Shown here in pieces: positions 11,012 through 20,100 of a DNA stretch of 64,000 bases. Made by a program: the position numbers and the translations under genes. The stretch comes from Lysobacterales bacterium (GTDB taxonomy: Bacteria > Pseudomonadota > Gammaproteobacteria > Xanthomonadales > Xanthomonadaceae): contig JAEKKX010000003.1 in assembly GCA_019510125.1 (NCBI GenBank), positions 124,001 to 188,000 on the forward strand, given 5' to 3'. The number at the start of each line of letters is the position of its first letter. The stretch's first letter is position 1. Under the pieces are notes generated by a model. The model was given only the letters and a program-made list of their open reading frames with translations. It ran no database searches and was not told the origin of the DNA.

Positions 11012-11737
11012 TCACAGTGTCTGGAACAGGGTTGCCTTCACCGAGGCATCCAATTCATCGAATTCTTCGCCATCCACGACGACCAGCTCGTTCGGGAAGC
11101 CCTTGATTTTGGTGGCGACGACTTTCCGGTAGCCGTGTTCCTTGAGCTCCTTCTCGCTGATCCGAAGGCGCGCCGACGCGATGAATCCGAGTTCCGGGCA
11201 GTACGACTGGAGCCGGCTCGCCTGGTTGATGCAGAAGCCGATGTATTCCCTGGCGCTGGTGTCCTTTTTCTTCAGTTCGTAGACCGCGCCGCGCGAAAGC
11301 CCGAAGCGTATCCGCTGCGGGACCTCGACCACCGGCACATCGTCCAAGGCCTTGGTAATGATCTTCGGGAAATTGTTCTTGAGGTTCCAAAGACGATTGC
11401 AAAGTATCTGCAGCGACCTCTGATCGAAGTCCGTCTCCCCGGTCGGCGGAAGCAGTATGTAAAGCGCGCCGTCGCCCATGAATTTCTCGTGGGAAACGCG
11501 CAGATCCAAGGCGCTGAGCGTCCGGTGCTCATCTTCATCCATCCAGTATGCAGTCCCGCCGTACAGGCAGACCGAAACCGCGTTGCTGACATGGTTGAGG
11601 AAGGACGGGATGTAATCCTGCACGTCGGGCTGGTTGAAGAATTTCGAGAATCCTTCGAGGTCGTACATGAGTGCGACGGAGTTCTTTGGTTTGCTCGCCC
11701 GCTTCTCGAATTCGTAGGTGCTCCTGTGTCTGGCCAT
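11012..11737 (-). CDS. Orphan class III nucleotidyl cyclase
   Basis: Soluble 241-residue protein made of a single class III cyclase catalytic domain. Metal-binding aspartates are D26 (YDLEGFSKF) and D89 (KFMGDGALYIL). The transition-state pair N171 and R175 is present in IGFCINQASRLQ with the N-x3-R spacing of active enzymes, and the IRFGLSRGAVY strand precedes it. No membrane or sensor domain. A good AAGGAG lies upstream of the start at 11737. G+C is visibly low (34 of 60 bases at 11041-11100), and it interrupts the hda-murU neighbourhood, so it looks acquired. The product nucleotide cannot be told: cAMP, cGMP, or cCMP/cUMP as in Pycsar cyclases are all possible. No effector gene is adjacent. 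Confidence 0.75.
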   Translation of the reverse strand: MARHRSTYEFEKRASKPKNSVALMYDLEGFSKFFNQPDVQDYIPSFLNHVSNAVSVCLYGGTAYWMDEDEHRTLSALDLRVSHEKFMGDGALYILLPPTGETDFDQRSLQILCNRLWNLKNNFPKIITKALDDVPVVEVPQRIRFGLSRGAVYELKKKDTSAREYIGFCINQASRLQSYCPELGFIASARLRISEKELKEHGYRKVVATKIKGFPNELVVVDGEEFDELDASVKATLFQTL

Positions 11738-11768
11738 GCCGGGTCGTGCTCCTTCGTGTTGGGAAAAA

Positions 11769-12512
11769 TCAGTCGTCAGAGCACCGCAATGCCCCATCCA
11801 GCTCCGCCAGCCGCTCCGGCGTGCCGACGTCGGTCCAGCGGCCGCGGTGGTGTTCGCCGGTGACCGCATCGCAGCCCATCGCCGCACGCAGCAGTGGCGC
11901 GAGCTTGAACCGCGGCGGCGTCTCGCGCGCGCCGGGCGCGTCGCCGACGATGCGGCGCCAGTCGTCGAACAGGCTGGGCCGGTACACGCCGATGCCGGCG
12001 AAGGTGAGGCGCTGGCCGCCGTCGCCGGGCGCGGGGCGCTCGCTGCGCAGGCGGCCGTCGTCGTACAGGGTGAAGTCGCCGCCCGGGTTGTGGGCCGGAT
12101 TGTCGACCATCACCAGGTGCGCGTCGCCCTCGGGCGCCAGCGGCAGCCGGGCGAAGTCGTAGTCGGTCCAGATGTCGCCGTTGACGGCGAGGAAGGGCTC
12201 TTCGCTGATCCGCTCGGTGCCGAGCAGCGGCAGCGCGCGCCACATGCCGCCGCCGGTCTCCAGCGGCGTGGGGCCTTCATAGGTGTATTCGATGCGAACG
12301 CCGAACGGTTCGCCGTCGCCCAGCGCGTCCGGGAAGCTGCGCGCCAACCAACTGGTGTTGATCACGATGTCGCGGATGCCCGCCGCCGCCAGGCGTTCGA
12401 GATGCCAGACGATCAGCGGTTTGCCGCCAGCCGGCAGCAGCGGCTTCGGCACGGTATCGGTGAGCGGGCGCATGCGCTCGCCCAGACCCGCGGCGAAGAT
12501 CAGGGCCTTCAT
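11769..12512 (-). CDS. murU: N-acetylmuramate alpha-1-phosphate uridylyltransferase MurU
   Basis: Nucleotidyltransferase of 247 residues that makes UDP-MurNAc from MurNAc 1-phosphate in peptidoglycan recycling. It opens with MKALIFAAGLGERMRPLTDTVPKPLLPAGGKP, the glucose-1-phosphate thymidylyltransferase-like nucleotide loop, and has the metal-binding LAVNGDIWTDYDF and GGDFTLYDDGRL. The start at 12512 is set by this conserved beginning. It is followed upstream by amgK, whose product supplies its substrate, so the two form the cell-wall salvage pathway that bypasses de novo MurA-dependent synthesis. Confidence 0.9.
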   Translation of the reverse strand: MKALIFAAGLGERMRPLTDTVPKPLLPAGGKPLIVWHLERLAAAGIRDIVINTSWLARSFPDALGDGEPFGVRIEYTYEGPTPLETGGGMWRALPLLGTERISEEPFLAVNGDIWTDYDFARLPLAPEGDAHLVMVDNPAHNPGGDFTLYDDGRLRSERPAPGDGGQRLTFAGIGVYRPSLFDDWRRIVGDAPGARETPPRFKLAPLLRAAMGCDAVTGEHHRGRWTDVGTPERLAELDGALRCSDD

Positions 12513-12636
12513 GGACGTCCCCCCTGGAGCGTACGGCGCACTGTGCCACGAACGATCAAGCAAGGACTGTGCCGTTCGGCACGTCGCCGGCGTCGCAGGC
12601 CGCTCATCCGCGCATCGGTGCGGCGTGGGCGCGCGA

Positions 12637-13635
12637 TCACCCCAGCGCGGGCCGCACGTGGCGATCCAGCAGCGCCGACAGCGGCGCGAGTTCCGGATAC
12701 TTCGGCAGCGCCGCGTCGAGGTAGGCGAGGAAGCGCGGCGCGTCGGCGAGGTACTTCGGCTTGCCGTCGCGGTGGTTCAACCGCGCGAAGATGCCCATCA
12801 CCTTGAGGTGACGCTGCACGCCAATCCAGTCCGCATCGCGGCGGAAGCGCGCCAGCGGCGGCACCGGCAGGCCGGCCGCCTGCGCCCGTGCGTGGTAGCG
12901 CTCGAGCCAGCCGTCGACGCGCGCCTCGGGCCAGCTCAGGAAGGCGTCCTTGAACAGGCTCAGCGCGTCGTAGGCGATCGGTCCGCGCACCGCGTCCTGG
13001 AAATCCAGCACCGCGGGGCCGTCGGCGGCGGGCATGAGATTGCGCGGCATGAAGTCGCGATGGACCAGCACCTGCGGCTGCGCGAGCGCGGCGTCGATCA
13101 GCCGGCGATAGACGAGATCGATGGACTCGAGGTCCCCGCAGTCGAGCGCGACCCCGAGGTGGCGGCCGAGGAACCATTCGTCGAACAACCGCAGCTCGCG
13201 CGCCAGCAGCGCTTCGTCGTAGGCCGGGAGGTCGGCCGGCGGGGCGATCGCCTGCAGCCGCAGCAACTGGTCGACCGCGGCGTCGAACAGCGCATCGGCG
13301 TTGTCGGCGTCGATCGCGTGCAGGTACGTGTCGCGTCCGAGATCCTCCAGCAGCAGGAAGCCACGATCGGCATCCTCCGCCAGCACCCGGGGGACGCGCA
13401 CGCCGCCGCCTTCGAGCAGCGCGCGCATCCGCAGCCACGGCCGCACGTCCTCCTTGTCCGGCGGCGAGTCCATCACGATCCGGCTGCCGTCGGCGGTCGC
13501 GCCGCGCCAGTAGCTGCGGAAGCCGGCGTCCATCGAGGCGCGTTCGAGCGCCAGCGCGGCGTCGCCGGTGGCGGCGCGCGCCCAGGCCAGGCGCGCATCG
13601 GCGCGGGGATCGGGGACGGGTGCGGTGTCGGTCAT
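12637..13635 (-). CDS. amgK: N-acetylmuramate/N-acetylglucosamine anomeric kinase AmgK
   Basis: Aminoglycoside phosphotransferase-like kinase of 332 residues that phosphorylates the anomeric carbon of MurNAc and GlcNAc. The catalytic loop VLVHRDFMPRNLM and the metal-binding VLDFQDAVRGPIAYD are intact, with an N-terminal kinase lobe (FRSYWRGATADGSRIVMDSPPDKE). Downstream PKYLADAPRFLAYLD is typical. The pairing with murU makes the assignment specific within a broad kinase family. Divergent from xanB with a 70-bp shared upstream region. Confidence 0.88.
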   Translation of the reverse strand: MTDTAPVPDPRADARLAWARAATGDAALALERASMDAGFRSYWRGATADGSRIVMDSPPDKEDVRPWLRMRALLEGGGVRVPRVLAEDADRGFLLLEDLGRDTYLHAIDADNADALFDAAVDQLLRLQAIAPPADLPAYDEALLARELRLFDEWFLGRHLGVALDCGDLESIDLVYRRLIDAALAQPQVLVHRDFMPRNLMPAADGPAVLDFQDAVRGPIAYDALSLFKDAFLSWPEARVDGWLERYHARAQAAGLPVPPLARFRRDADWIGVQRHLKVMGIFARLNHRDGKPKYLADAPRFLAYLDAALPKYPELAPLSALLDRHVRPALG

Positions 13636-13705
13636 GTGCGGGCGGGCGCGGCGGTGCGGAAAGGGCGACAGGGTAAACTGCCGGCCTCACTTCAGGGAGG
13701 ACGTC

Positions 13706-15112
13706 ATGGTCGAACTCCAGCCGGTATTGCTCTCGGGCGGGTCGGGGACCCGGCTCTGGCCGCTGTCGCGCGAGGCGTATCCCAAGCAGTTCCTGCCGCT
13801 GGTCGGCGACGACACCCTGCTGCAGGCGACCTGGCGCCGGGTCGCGCCGCTGTCGTCCGCCGCGCCGCTGGTGGTCGCCAACGAGGAACACCGTTTCCTG
13901 GTCGCCGAACAACTGCGCGTGATCGGCGCGCCGCAGGCCCGCATCGTGCTGGAGCCGGTGGGCCGCAACACCGCGCCGGCGATCGCCGCGGCCGCGCTCA
14001 TCGCTTCCGCCGACGGCGCTGACCCGCTGCTGCTGGTGCTGCCGTCCGACCACGTCGTCCGCGATCCCGACGCCTTCCGCGCCGCCGTGCGCGCGGCCGC
14101 GCCCGCGGCCGAGGCGGGCGCGCTGGTGACCTTCGGCATCGTGCCGCAGGCGCCGGAGACCGGCTTCGGCTACATCCAGGCGGAGCGGGGAGGCGAGGGC
14201 GTGCGCAAGGTGCTGCGCTTCGTCGAAAAGCCCGACGCCGCGACCGCGCAGGGCTACCTCGACGCCGGCGGCTATTACTGGAACAGCGGCATGTTCCTGT
14301 TCCGCGCCTCGCGCTTCCTCGACGAACTCGGTCGCCATCGCCCCGACATCCTCGCCGCGGCGCGTGCGGCCAGCGCGCATGTCGATCCGGACGGCGAATT
14401 CCTCCGGCTCGATCGCGAGGCCTTCGCCGCCTCGCCTTCGGAATCGATCGACTACGCGGTGATGGAAAAGACCGACGCGGCGATGGTGCTGCCGGTCGAT
14501 ATCGGCTGGAACGACGTCGGCTCGTGGTCGGCGCTGTGGGACGTCAGCGAACAGGACGGCGACGGCAACGCCCACCACGGCGACGTGATCGCCGTCGACA
14601 GCCGCAACAGCTACGCCTACGCCCGCCGCCTCGTCGCGCTGGTCGGCGTGGACGACCTGGTCGTGGTCGAGACCGACGACGCGGTGCTGGTCGCGGCCAA
14701 GGACAAGGTGCAGGAAGTGAAGCAGGTGGTCGCGCGGCTCAAGGCCGACCGTCGCTCGCAGGCGGTGCTGCATCGCGAGGTGCAGCGGCCGTGGGGCAGC
14801 TACGACTCGATCGACGTCGGCGACGGCTTCCAGGTCAAGCGCATCAAGGTCAAGCCCGGCGCGGCGCTGTCCCTGCAGTCGCACAGCCGCCGCGCCGAAC
14901 ACTGGATCGTGGTTCGTGGCACCGCCCGCGTCACCCGCAACCTCGACCTGTTCGAGCTGCACGCCAACCAGTCGACCTACATCCCGATCGGCGCCAAGCA
15001 CCGGCTGGAAAACCCCGGGACCGAAACGCTGGAACTGATCGAAGTGCAGTCCGGCGACTATCTCGGCGAAGACGACATCGTGCGCTACGAGGACGTGTAC
15101 GGACGCGGGTGA
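13706..15112 (+). CDS. xanB: Mannose-1-phosphate guanylyltransferase / mannose-6-phosphate isomerase
   Basis: Bifunctional type II enzyme (468 residues) that isomerises fructose 6-phosphate to mannose 6-phosphate and forms GDP-mannose for exopolysaccharide, LPS or protein glycosylation. The N-terminal transferase domain shows LLSGGSGTRLWPLSREAYPKQ, the FVEKPD motif and YYWNSGMFLFRA; the C-terminal cupin isomerase domain shows VQRPWGSYDSI, KPGAALSLQSHSRRAEHWIVV and YIPIGAKHRLENPG. An AGGGAGG lies seven bases before the ATG at 13706. In xanthomonads this gene is called xanB; manC/algA are equivalents. Confidence 0.93.
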   Translation: MVELQPVLLSGGSGTRLWPLSREAYPKQFLPLVGDDTLLQATWRRVAPLSSAAPLVVANEEHRFLVAEQLRVIGAPQARIVLEPVGRNTAPAIAAAALIASADGADPLLLVLPSDHVVRDPDAFRAAVRAAAPAAEAGALVTFGIVPQAPETGFGYIQAERGGEGVRKVLRFVEKPDAATAQGYLDAGGYYWNSGMFLFRASRFLDELGRHRPDILAAARAASAHVDPDGEFLRLDREAFAASPSESIDYAVMEKTDAAMVLPVDIGWNDVGSWSALWDVSEQDGDGNAHHGDVIAVDSRNSYAYARRLVALVGVDDLVVVETDDAVLVAAKDKVQEVKQVVARLKADRRSQAVLHREVQRPWGSYDSIDVGDGFQVKRIKVKPGAALSLQSHSRRAEHWIVVRGTARVTRNLDLFELHANQSTYIPIGAKHRLENPGTETLELIEVQSGDYLGEDDIVRYEDVYGRG

Positions 15113-15256
15113 GCGCGGCGTGCACGCCTTCGGCGCCGCGCGCGCCGGCGACGTGCCGATCGACCGCCGGCGTCCGTCCATGGCCTGCGCCGCGCATCGC
15201 GGCCCGATGCCGGGTGCCCCCTATGGCATCGACTCCAGGGCGAAACGAACATTCCG

Positions 15257-15706
15257 ATGAACCGCAACGTGAAGATCCTGATTCCGCTCCTGCTCGCCGG
15301 CCTCGTGGTCGCCGGCTGCGCGGCGTTCCTGCTGTGGCGCTACCTCGACGCACGCCACGACCCGGACGGCTGGCGCGAGGCGGGCAAGGCGGCGCTGCGG
15401 CAAGGCCACCACGATGGCGCCGGGATGGACGATGCAGGCTGCATCGAGGGTGGATTCGTGCGATTGGGTCGGGACGGTTCCCTCGGCAGCCTGGACACGC
15501 GGCTGTGGTTCAAGGGCTGCCTCGACGAGAGCCGGCCCGGGGACGGCACCTGCCGGCAGGTGCCGTCCGTGCACGACGTCCGCGCCAGCGGCCGCTGGAC
15601 GAGGGGATTCTGCGGCGCGCGCGGCTTCCACGACCACGCCGGCTGCAACGGCCTGGCGTCGGTGCTGCAGGGGCACTGCGCGGCGCTCGCCGAAGCGAAG
15701 CAGTAA
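15257..15706 (+). CDS. Small exported or membrane-anchored cysteine-rich protein
   Basis: Unrecognised 149-residue protein. A single hydrophobic stretch near the start (ILIPLLLAGLVVAGCAAFLLW) contains a lipobox-like VAGC, but hydrophobic residues continue after the cysteine, so it may be an anchor rather than a lipoprotein signal. The rest is soluble, with six further cysteines (in GCIEGG, KGCLDES, TCRQV, FCGAR, GCNG and HCAAL) that could form disulfides outside the cytoplasm. No neighbour suggests a function. Confidence 0.6.
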   Translation: MNRNVKILIPLLLAGLVVAGCAAFLLWRYLDARHDPDGWREAGKAALRQGHHDGAGMDDAGCIEGGFVRLGRDGSLGSLDTRLWFKGCLDESRPGDGTCRQVPSVHDVRASGRWTRGFCGARGFHDHAGCNGLASVLQGHCAALAEAKQ

Positions 15707-15774
15707 GCGCGCGCTCCGCGCGTTTCGACGGCGGACGATCCGCATCGTCGTTCCGGGCCGCGGCCGGGCCCATC

Positions 15775-15790
15775 CTGTCATTGTTGACAG
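15775..15790. promoter_or_regulatory. Small palindrome
   Basis: Perfect 6-bp arms CTGTCA and TGACAG separated by TTGT, 130-150 bases upstream of the disrupted gene at 15923. The right arm includes a TTGACA that could be a -35 box, but no matching -10 box is seen at normal spacing. It may be a protein-binding site or part of a terminator for the gene ending at 15706. Confidence 0.3.
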
Positions 15791-15922
15791 TCGAAACGAC
15801 GCCGTGACGGACCTAGGCTTGCGTTGCGAGGCCAGGCATTGCGCAACGCCCGGCTTCCGTCCCCTCGCCGCAGGGATGGCGTGCGATGCAGCGGCATACC
15901 CCGACACCATACGGAGATGGTC

Positions 15923-16215
15923 ATGGCGGCATTGACAGTGCGGCATTGACAGTGAAGTACGCCGTGTACGGCGCGCTCGCCGGCGGCAACGAGAACAGCA
16001 GTCAGGCGGTGGATGTCACCAACGCGTTGCAGACCGCGATCGACAGCTCGCAGGGCATCGTCAGGATCGACAACGGCACGATGGGCGGCGATCCGTCGCA
16101 CGGCAACAAGAAGCATTTCGGCGCCTGCGTGGCGCTCGACGCCCAGGACCGTTTCTTCGCGTGCGAGGAAGGCCAGACCATCGACTTCTTCCACACGATC
16201 CCGCCCAGCGGCTGA
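15923..16215 (+). pseudogene. Small unknown gene disrupted near its start by a 14-bp tandem duplication
   Basis: The frame beginning LTVKYAVYGALAGGNENSSQAVDVTNALQTAI codes for about 95 residues of a small soluble protein of unknown family. An ATG at 15923 has a GGAG six bases upstream, but from it translation stops after eight codons. The unit GCGGCATTGACAGT occurs twice in tandem (15926-15939, 15940-15953); removing one copy joins the ATG in frame to the long frame as M-A-A-L-T-V-K-Y. The gene therefore appears to have been frameshifted recently. Rescue starts exist in the current sequence: an ATG at 15886 in the long frame, or TTG/GTG within the second copy, so expression is not excluded. 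Confidence 0.55.
15926..15953. repeat. 14-bp tandem duplication at a start codon
   Basis: Two perfect copies of GCGGCATTGACAGT directly after the ATG at 15923. Fourteen is not a multiple of three, so copy number sets the reading frame of the downstream gene. Confidence 0.9.
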
Positions 16216-16287
16216 GCGTCCGGTCGACGGCGATGCGTGCCGTCGCGGGCGTCGCGACGGCACGTCCGGGGAACGATCCGGGAACGA

Positions 16288-17247
16288 TCAGCCCAGCGAC
16301 GCCAGCCACTCGTCGTCCGAGCCCTCGTTGACGCCCTCGAACAGCACGGTGGACAGGTAGCGTTCGCCGGTGTCCGGCAGCATCGCGAGCAGCACGCTGC
16401 CTTCCGGCGCGTGCTCGGCGACCTGCAGCGCGGCGGCCGCGGTGGCGCCGGCGGAAATGCCGACGAACAGGCCCTCCTCGGTCGCCAGCCGGCGCGCGGT
16501 GTCGCGCGCGAGCATGTCGTCGATCGGCACGATCTCGTCGGCGATGGTGCGGCTGAGCACCGCCGGCAGGAAGTCCGGGGTCCAACCCTGGATCTTGTGC
16601 GGCTGCCACTCCTTGCCCGACAGCAGCGCGGCGCCGGCCGGTTCGCTGGCGATGACCTTGATGTCCGGGCGGGCGAGCTTCAGCACTTCGCCGGCGCCGG
16701 TGATGGTGCCGCCGGTGCCCCAGCCGCTGACGAAGTAGTCCAGCCGCTTGCCGGCGAAATCGCGCAGGATCTCGGGGCCGGTGGTGCTGCGGTGGTAGGC
16801 GGGATTGGCCTCGTTCTCGAACTGGCGGGCGAGGAACCAGCCGTGCTTCTCGGCGAGTTCCTTCGCCCGGCGCACCATGCCGCTGCCGCGTTCGGCGGCG
16901 GGGGTCAGGATCACCTTGGCGCCGTAGGCGCGCATCAGCTTGCGGCGCTCGATCGAGAACGTCTCGGTCATCACCGCGACGAACTTGTAGCCGCGCGCGG
17001 CGGCGACCATCGCCAGCGCCACGCCGGTGTTGCCCGACGTCGCTTCGACGATCGTGTCGCCGGGCTTGAGCAGGCCCTTCTTCTCGGCGTCGAGCACGAT
17101 CGCGATCGCGAGGCGGTCCTTGACCGAGCCGCCCGGGTTGAACGATTCGACCTTGGCGTACAGGGTCACGTGCTTCGGCGCGATGCGCTGCAGGCGGACG
17201 ATGGGCGTACCGCCGATGGTGTCGAGGAGGTTGTCGTAGAGCGCCAT
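16288..17247 (-). CDS. cysK: Cysteine synthase (O-acetylserine sulfhydrylase)
   Basis: PLP enzyme that makes cysteine from O-acetylserine and sulfide. The 319-residue protein has the PLP lysine in ESFNPGGSVKDRLAIAI, the substrate loop EATSGNTGVALA, the glycine-rich phosphate loop GWGTGGTITGAGEVL and the serine that contacts the PLP ring in GISAGATAAAAL. The PLP loops are compatible with either CysK or CysM type. The start at 17247 gives the standard N-terminus. It is followed upstream by cysG in the same direction, forming a sulfur-assimilation cluster with the divergent LysR regulator. Confidence 0.93.
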   Translation of the reverse strand: MALYDNLLDTIGGTPIVRLQRIAPKHVTLYAKVESFNPGGSVKDRLAIAIVLDAEKKGLLKPGDTIVEATSGNTGVALAMVAAARGYKFVAVMTETFSIERRKLMRAYGAKVILTPAAERGSGMVRRAKELAEKHGWFLARQFENEANPAYHRSTTGPEILRDFAGKRLDYFVSGWGTGGTITGAGEVLKLARPDIKVIASEPAGAALLSGKEWQPHKIQGWTPDFLPAVLSRTIADEIVPIDDMLARDTARRLATEEGLFVGISAGATAAAALQVAEHAPEGSVLLAMLPDTGERYLSTVLFEGVNEGSDDEWLASLG

Positions 17248-17300
17248 GGGAATTGCCTCGGGGAATGCGTGGAAAGAACGTGGAGTGCGGCGTCGGCCGG

Positions 17301-18893
17301 TCAGGCCGCTTCCGCCAGCGGATCATGCGCGATGGGGGCATGCGCGATGGGGTCATGCGCGACGGGGGCTTGCGCGACGGGGGCCTGCGCCGGCGGCGCC
17401 GGGCGATGGACGGGAGCGTCCTCGAAACCGCCCAGCGGCGCGGCGCCGTACCAGTGCAGCGACGCCGCCAGTGCCGCGACCTCGCCGACGAACAGCAGCG
17501 CCGGCGAACGCACCGCATGCGCGCGCGCCTGCGCCGGCAGCGCGTCGAGCGTGGCGAGGACGATGCGCTGCTCGGGACGGCCGCCGTTTTCGACCAGCGC
17601 GCAGGGCGTGGACGCGGCGCGGCCGTGCGCGAGCAAGCGCTCGCGCACGCGCTCGAGGCCGGCGACGCCCATGTAGAAGGCCAGGGTCTGACGCTCGCGG
17701 GCGAAACCGGCCCAGTCGAGGCCGTCGTCCGCGGCCTTGCCGTGGGCGGTGACGAAGCGCACCGACTGCGCGTGGTCGCGGTGGGTCAGCGGGATGCCGG
17801 CATGCGCGGCGCAGGCGAGGGCGGCGGTGATGCCGGGCACGACTTCGTAGTCGACGCCGTGCGCGCGCAGGAATTCGAGTTCCTCGCCGCCGCGGCCGAA
17901 CACGAAGCCGTCGCCGCCCTTCAGGCGCACGACGCGGCGGCCGGCGCGGGCGTGTTCGAGCATCAGCGCGTGGATGCCGTCCTGCGGGACGTGGTGATGC
18001 CCCGCTTCCTTGCCGACCTCAATGCGCTCGGCGTCGCGGCGGGCGAGGTCGAGCACGTCCGGCGACACCAGGCGGTCGTGCAGGATCACGTCGGCCTCGT
18101 TGAGCAGGCGCAGGCCGCGCAGGGTCAACAGCCCGGCGTCGCCCGGACCCGCGCCGACCAGTGCGACCCGGCCCTGCGGCGCGACGGGCGCGCCGTCGAG
18201 CCGCGCGAGCAGGGCGCGTTCGGCGGCGACGGCGTCGCCGCGGCGCAGCAGCGCCGGCACGTCGTCGGCCAGCAGGGCGTCGAAGAAGGCGCGGCGCGCG
18301 GCGAGGTCGGGCAGGCGCGCGCGGATCCGGCGGCGATGGCGCACCAGCAGCGTCGCCAGCGGCCCGAGCGCCGGGTCGAGTTCGGTTTCGAGGCGTTCGC
18401 GCAGGTGGCGGGCGAGCATCGGCGCCGCGCCGCCGCTGGAGATCGCGATCTGCAGCGGCCCGCGTTCGACCCGGGCCGGCATCTGGAAGGCGCACAGCGG
18501 GGCGTCGTCGACGACGTTCACCCAGATCCCGCGCGCCTCCGCAGCGTCGGCGACGGCGCGGTTGACGGCCTCGTCGTCGGTGGCGGCGATGACCAGCCGG
18601 GCCCCGTCGAGCCAGGACGTGTCGAAGGCGCCGGGGAGGTGTTCGAGCCGGCCCTCGGCCGCCAGCGCGGCGAGTTCGGGGTCCAGCGCCGGCGCGCCGA
18701 CCCGGAGCCGGGCGCCGGTCGGGAGCAGGGCGGCGATCTTGCGGCGCGCCACGGCGCCGCCGCCGACCACCAGCACCGCGCGCCCGCGCAGGTCCAGGAA
18801 GACCGGGAACAGCCGCGCCGCGTCCGCCGCTCCGGCAGCGCCCGTGGCCGGACGTTCGGCGCTGGCGACGGCGGATGGCGAGGCGAGGGACAT
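17301..18893 (-). CDS. cysG: Siroheme synthase CysG
   Basis: Trifunctional enzyme of 530 residues: N-terminal precorrin-2 dehydrogenase/ferrochelatase ([24 protein letters not shown], then the aspartate-rich dehydrogenase region) and C-terminal uroporphyrinogen III methyltransferase ([60 protein letters not shown]). Siroheme is the cofactor of sulfite reductase. About 30 residues at the C-terminus are an addition made of alanine- and proline-rich pentapeptides ([15 protein letters not shown]) encoded by a 15-bp tandem repeat; the catalytic domains are complete before it. Confidence 0.93.
   Translation of the reverse strand: MSLASPSAVASAERPATGAAGAADAARLFPVFLDLRGRAVLVVGGGAVARRKIAALLPTGARLRVGAPALDPELAALAAEGRLEHLPGAFDTSWLDGARLVIAATDDEAVNRAVADAAEARGIWVNVVDDAPLCAFQMPARVERGPLQIAISSGGAAPMLARHLRERLETELDPALGPLATLLVRHRRRIRARLPDLAARRAFFDALLADDVPALLRRGDAVAAERALLARLDGAPVAPQGRVALVGAGPGDAGLLTLRGLRLLNEADVILHDRLVSPDVLDLARRDAERIEVGKEAGHHHVPQDGIHALMLEHARAGRRVVRLKGGDGFVFGRGGEELEFLRAHGVDYEVVPGITAALACAAHAGIPLTHRDHAQSVRFVTAHGKAADDGLDWAGFARERQTLAFYMGVAGLERVRERLLAHGRAASTPCALVENGGRPEQRIVLATLDALPAQARAHAVRSPALLFVGEVAALAASLHWYGAAPLGGFEDAPVHRPAPPAQAPVAQAPVAHDPIAHAPIAHDPLAEAA
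17323..17397 (-). repeat. 15-bp tandem repeat, five units, 3' end of cysG
   Basis: Five consecutive 15-bp units starting at 17323, 17338, 17353, 17368 and 17383 with consensus GCATGCGCGATGGGG on the plus strand. Units differ at one to three positions except for the last, which is degenerate. The period keeps the cysG frame and writes a pentapeptide series at the protein C-terminus. Confidence 0.9.
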
Positions 18894-19113
18894 GGCCGCT
18901 CCAAGTGTGGGAGCCTCAACTTACGTCCGCCGCGATCATGCCCGGAAATGATCGGCCCCTCTGGCTTCATGCTTTTTGGGAATAAGGGGGCGATACTGGC
19001 GACATGCCCGGTCTGGTATTGGTATCGCACGATCCGGATGAAAGGATCGCAACCCGGCGCCCGCCTACCGGCGGCGCGCCGCCGGCCGCTTTTCCTGCCC
19101 GACACCGCTTGCC

Positions 19114-20100
19114 ATGACCCTGGTCCAACTGCGCTACTTCGTCGCCATCGCCGACGCCGGTTTCAACATCACGGTGGCCGCCGAGCACGTGCACGCCACC
19201 CAGCCGGGGCTGTCCAAGCAGTTGAAGCAGCTCGAGGACGAGCTGGGCTTCCTGCTGTTCGCGCGCAAGGGCCGCAGCCTCGAAGGGCTCACCCCCGCCG
19301 GGGTCCAGGTGCTCAACCACGCCCGCCGGCTGCTGGCCGAGGCCGCGAACATCCGCGCCTTCGCCGCCAACCAGCGCCGCGACGCCCACGGCCAGTTGCT
19401 GATCGCCACCACCCACACCCAGGCGCGCTTCGTGCTGCCGCCGGCGCTGTCGCTGCTGCACAAGGCCTATCCGCAGCTCAGCCTGCACCTGCAGCCCAGC
19501 GCCGACGCCGACGTGCTGACCCAGCTCGCCCGCGGCGAGGCCGACCTGGCGCTGATCAGCACCGCCGGCGATCCGCCCGCCGACGGCATCCCGATCCCGC
19601 TGTTCCGCTGGCGCCGCGTCGTGCTGCTGCCCAAGGCGCATCCGCTGGCCAAGGCCGGCGTGCGGCCGAGCCTCGCCGATCTCGCCGCGCATCCGCTGGT
19701 GAGCTACGAATCCTCGATCCGGCCCGACTCCTCGCTGCGCCGGGCGTTCGCCGCGAGCGGGCTGGAGCCGCAGTTGGCGATGACGGCGCGCGACGCCGAT
19801 CTGATCAAGACCTACGTGCGCACCGGGATGGGCGTCGGGCTGCTCGCGGAAATGGCGGTGAGCGCGGTCGAGGATGCCGATCTGGTCGCGCTGCCGGCGC
19901 CGGAGTCGATCCCGGTGTGCACGGCCTGGGCGGTGCTGCCGCGCGAGCGCGTGCTGCGCGACTACACGGTGGATCTGCTGATGGCGCTGGCGCCGCAGCT
20001 CGATCGGCACGATCTGCGGCGCGTGCTCGGCGGGCACCAGGCGCCGGCGTGGCCGGCGCCGCCGAGTTGGACGGCGTTGAGTCAGGCGATCACGAGTTGA
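19114..20100 (+). CDS. cysB: CysB-type LysR transcriptional regulator
   Basis: LysR regulator of 328 residues. The winged-helix domain at the start (LVQLRYFVAIADAGFNITVAAEHVHATQPGLSKQLKQLEDELGFLLFARKGRSLEGLTPAG) is of the CysB/Cbl kind, with the effector-binding domain after residue 90 (TTHTQARFVLPPAL, VRTGMGVGLLAEMAV). CysB responds to acetylserine and activates sulfate-assimilation genes. Location opposite cysG-cysK supports this. The last codons of this gene belong to the first unit of the tandem repeat that follows, so its natural C-terminus may have been altered by the repeat. Confidence 0.85.
   Translation: MTLVQLRYFVAIADAGFNITVAAEHVHATQPGLSKQLKQLEDELGFLLFARKGRSLEGLTPAGVQVLNHARRLLAEAANIRAFAANQRRDAHGQLLIATTHTQARFVLPPALSLLHKAYPQLSLHLQPSADADVLTQLARGEADLALISTAGDPPADGIPIPLFRWRRVVLLPKAHPLAKAGVRPSLADLAAHPLVSYESSIRPDSSLRRAFAASGLEPQLAMTARDADLIKTYVRTGMGVGLLAEMAVSAVEDADLVALPAPESIPVCTAWAVLPRERVLRDYTVDLLMALAPQLDRHDLRRVLGGHQAPAWPAPPSWTALSQAITS

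Noticed and set aside
11012-12512. A full Pycsar or CBASS defence operon around the cyclase
   Set aside because: The neighbours are hda, murU and amgK, all housekeeping. No TIR, membrane or nuclease effector is adjacent, so only an orphan cyclase can be claimed.
12509-15181. Very long open frame (890 codons) on the minus strand opposite xanB
   Set aside because: The composition is arginine- and histidine-rich and it is antisense to a clearly coding gene with intact motifs. Long shadow frames are normal at this G+C content.
15775-15819. Sigma-70 promoter at the TTGACA of the small palindrome
   Set aside because: No -10 box is found at 16-18 bases; TAGGCT lies 24 bases away.
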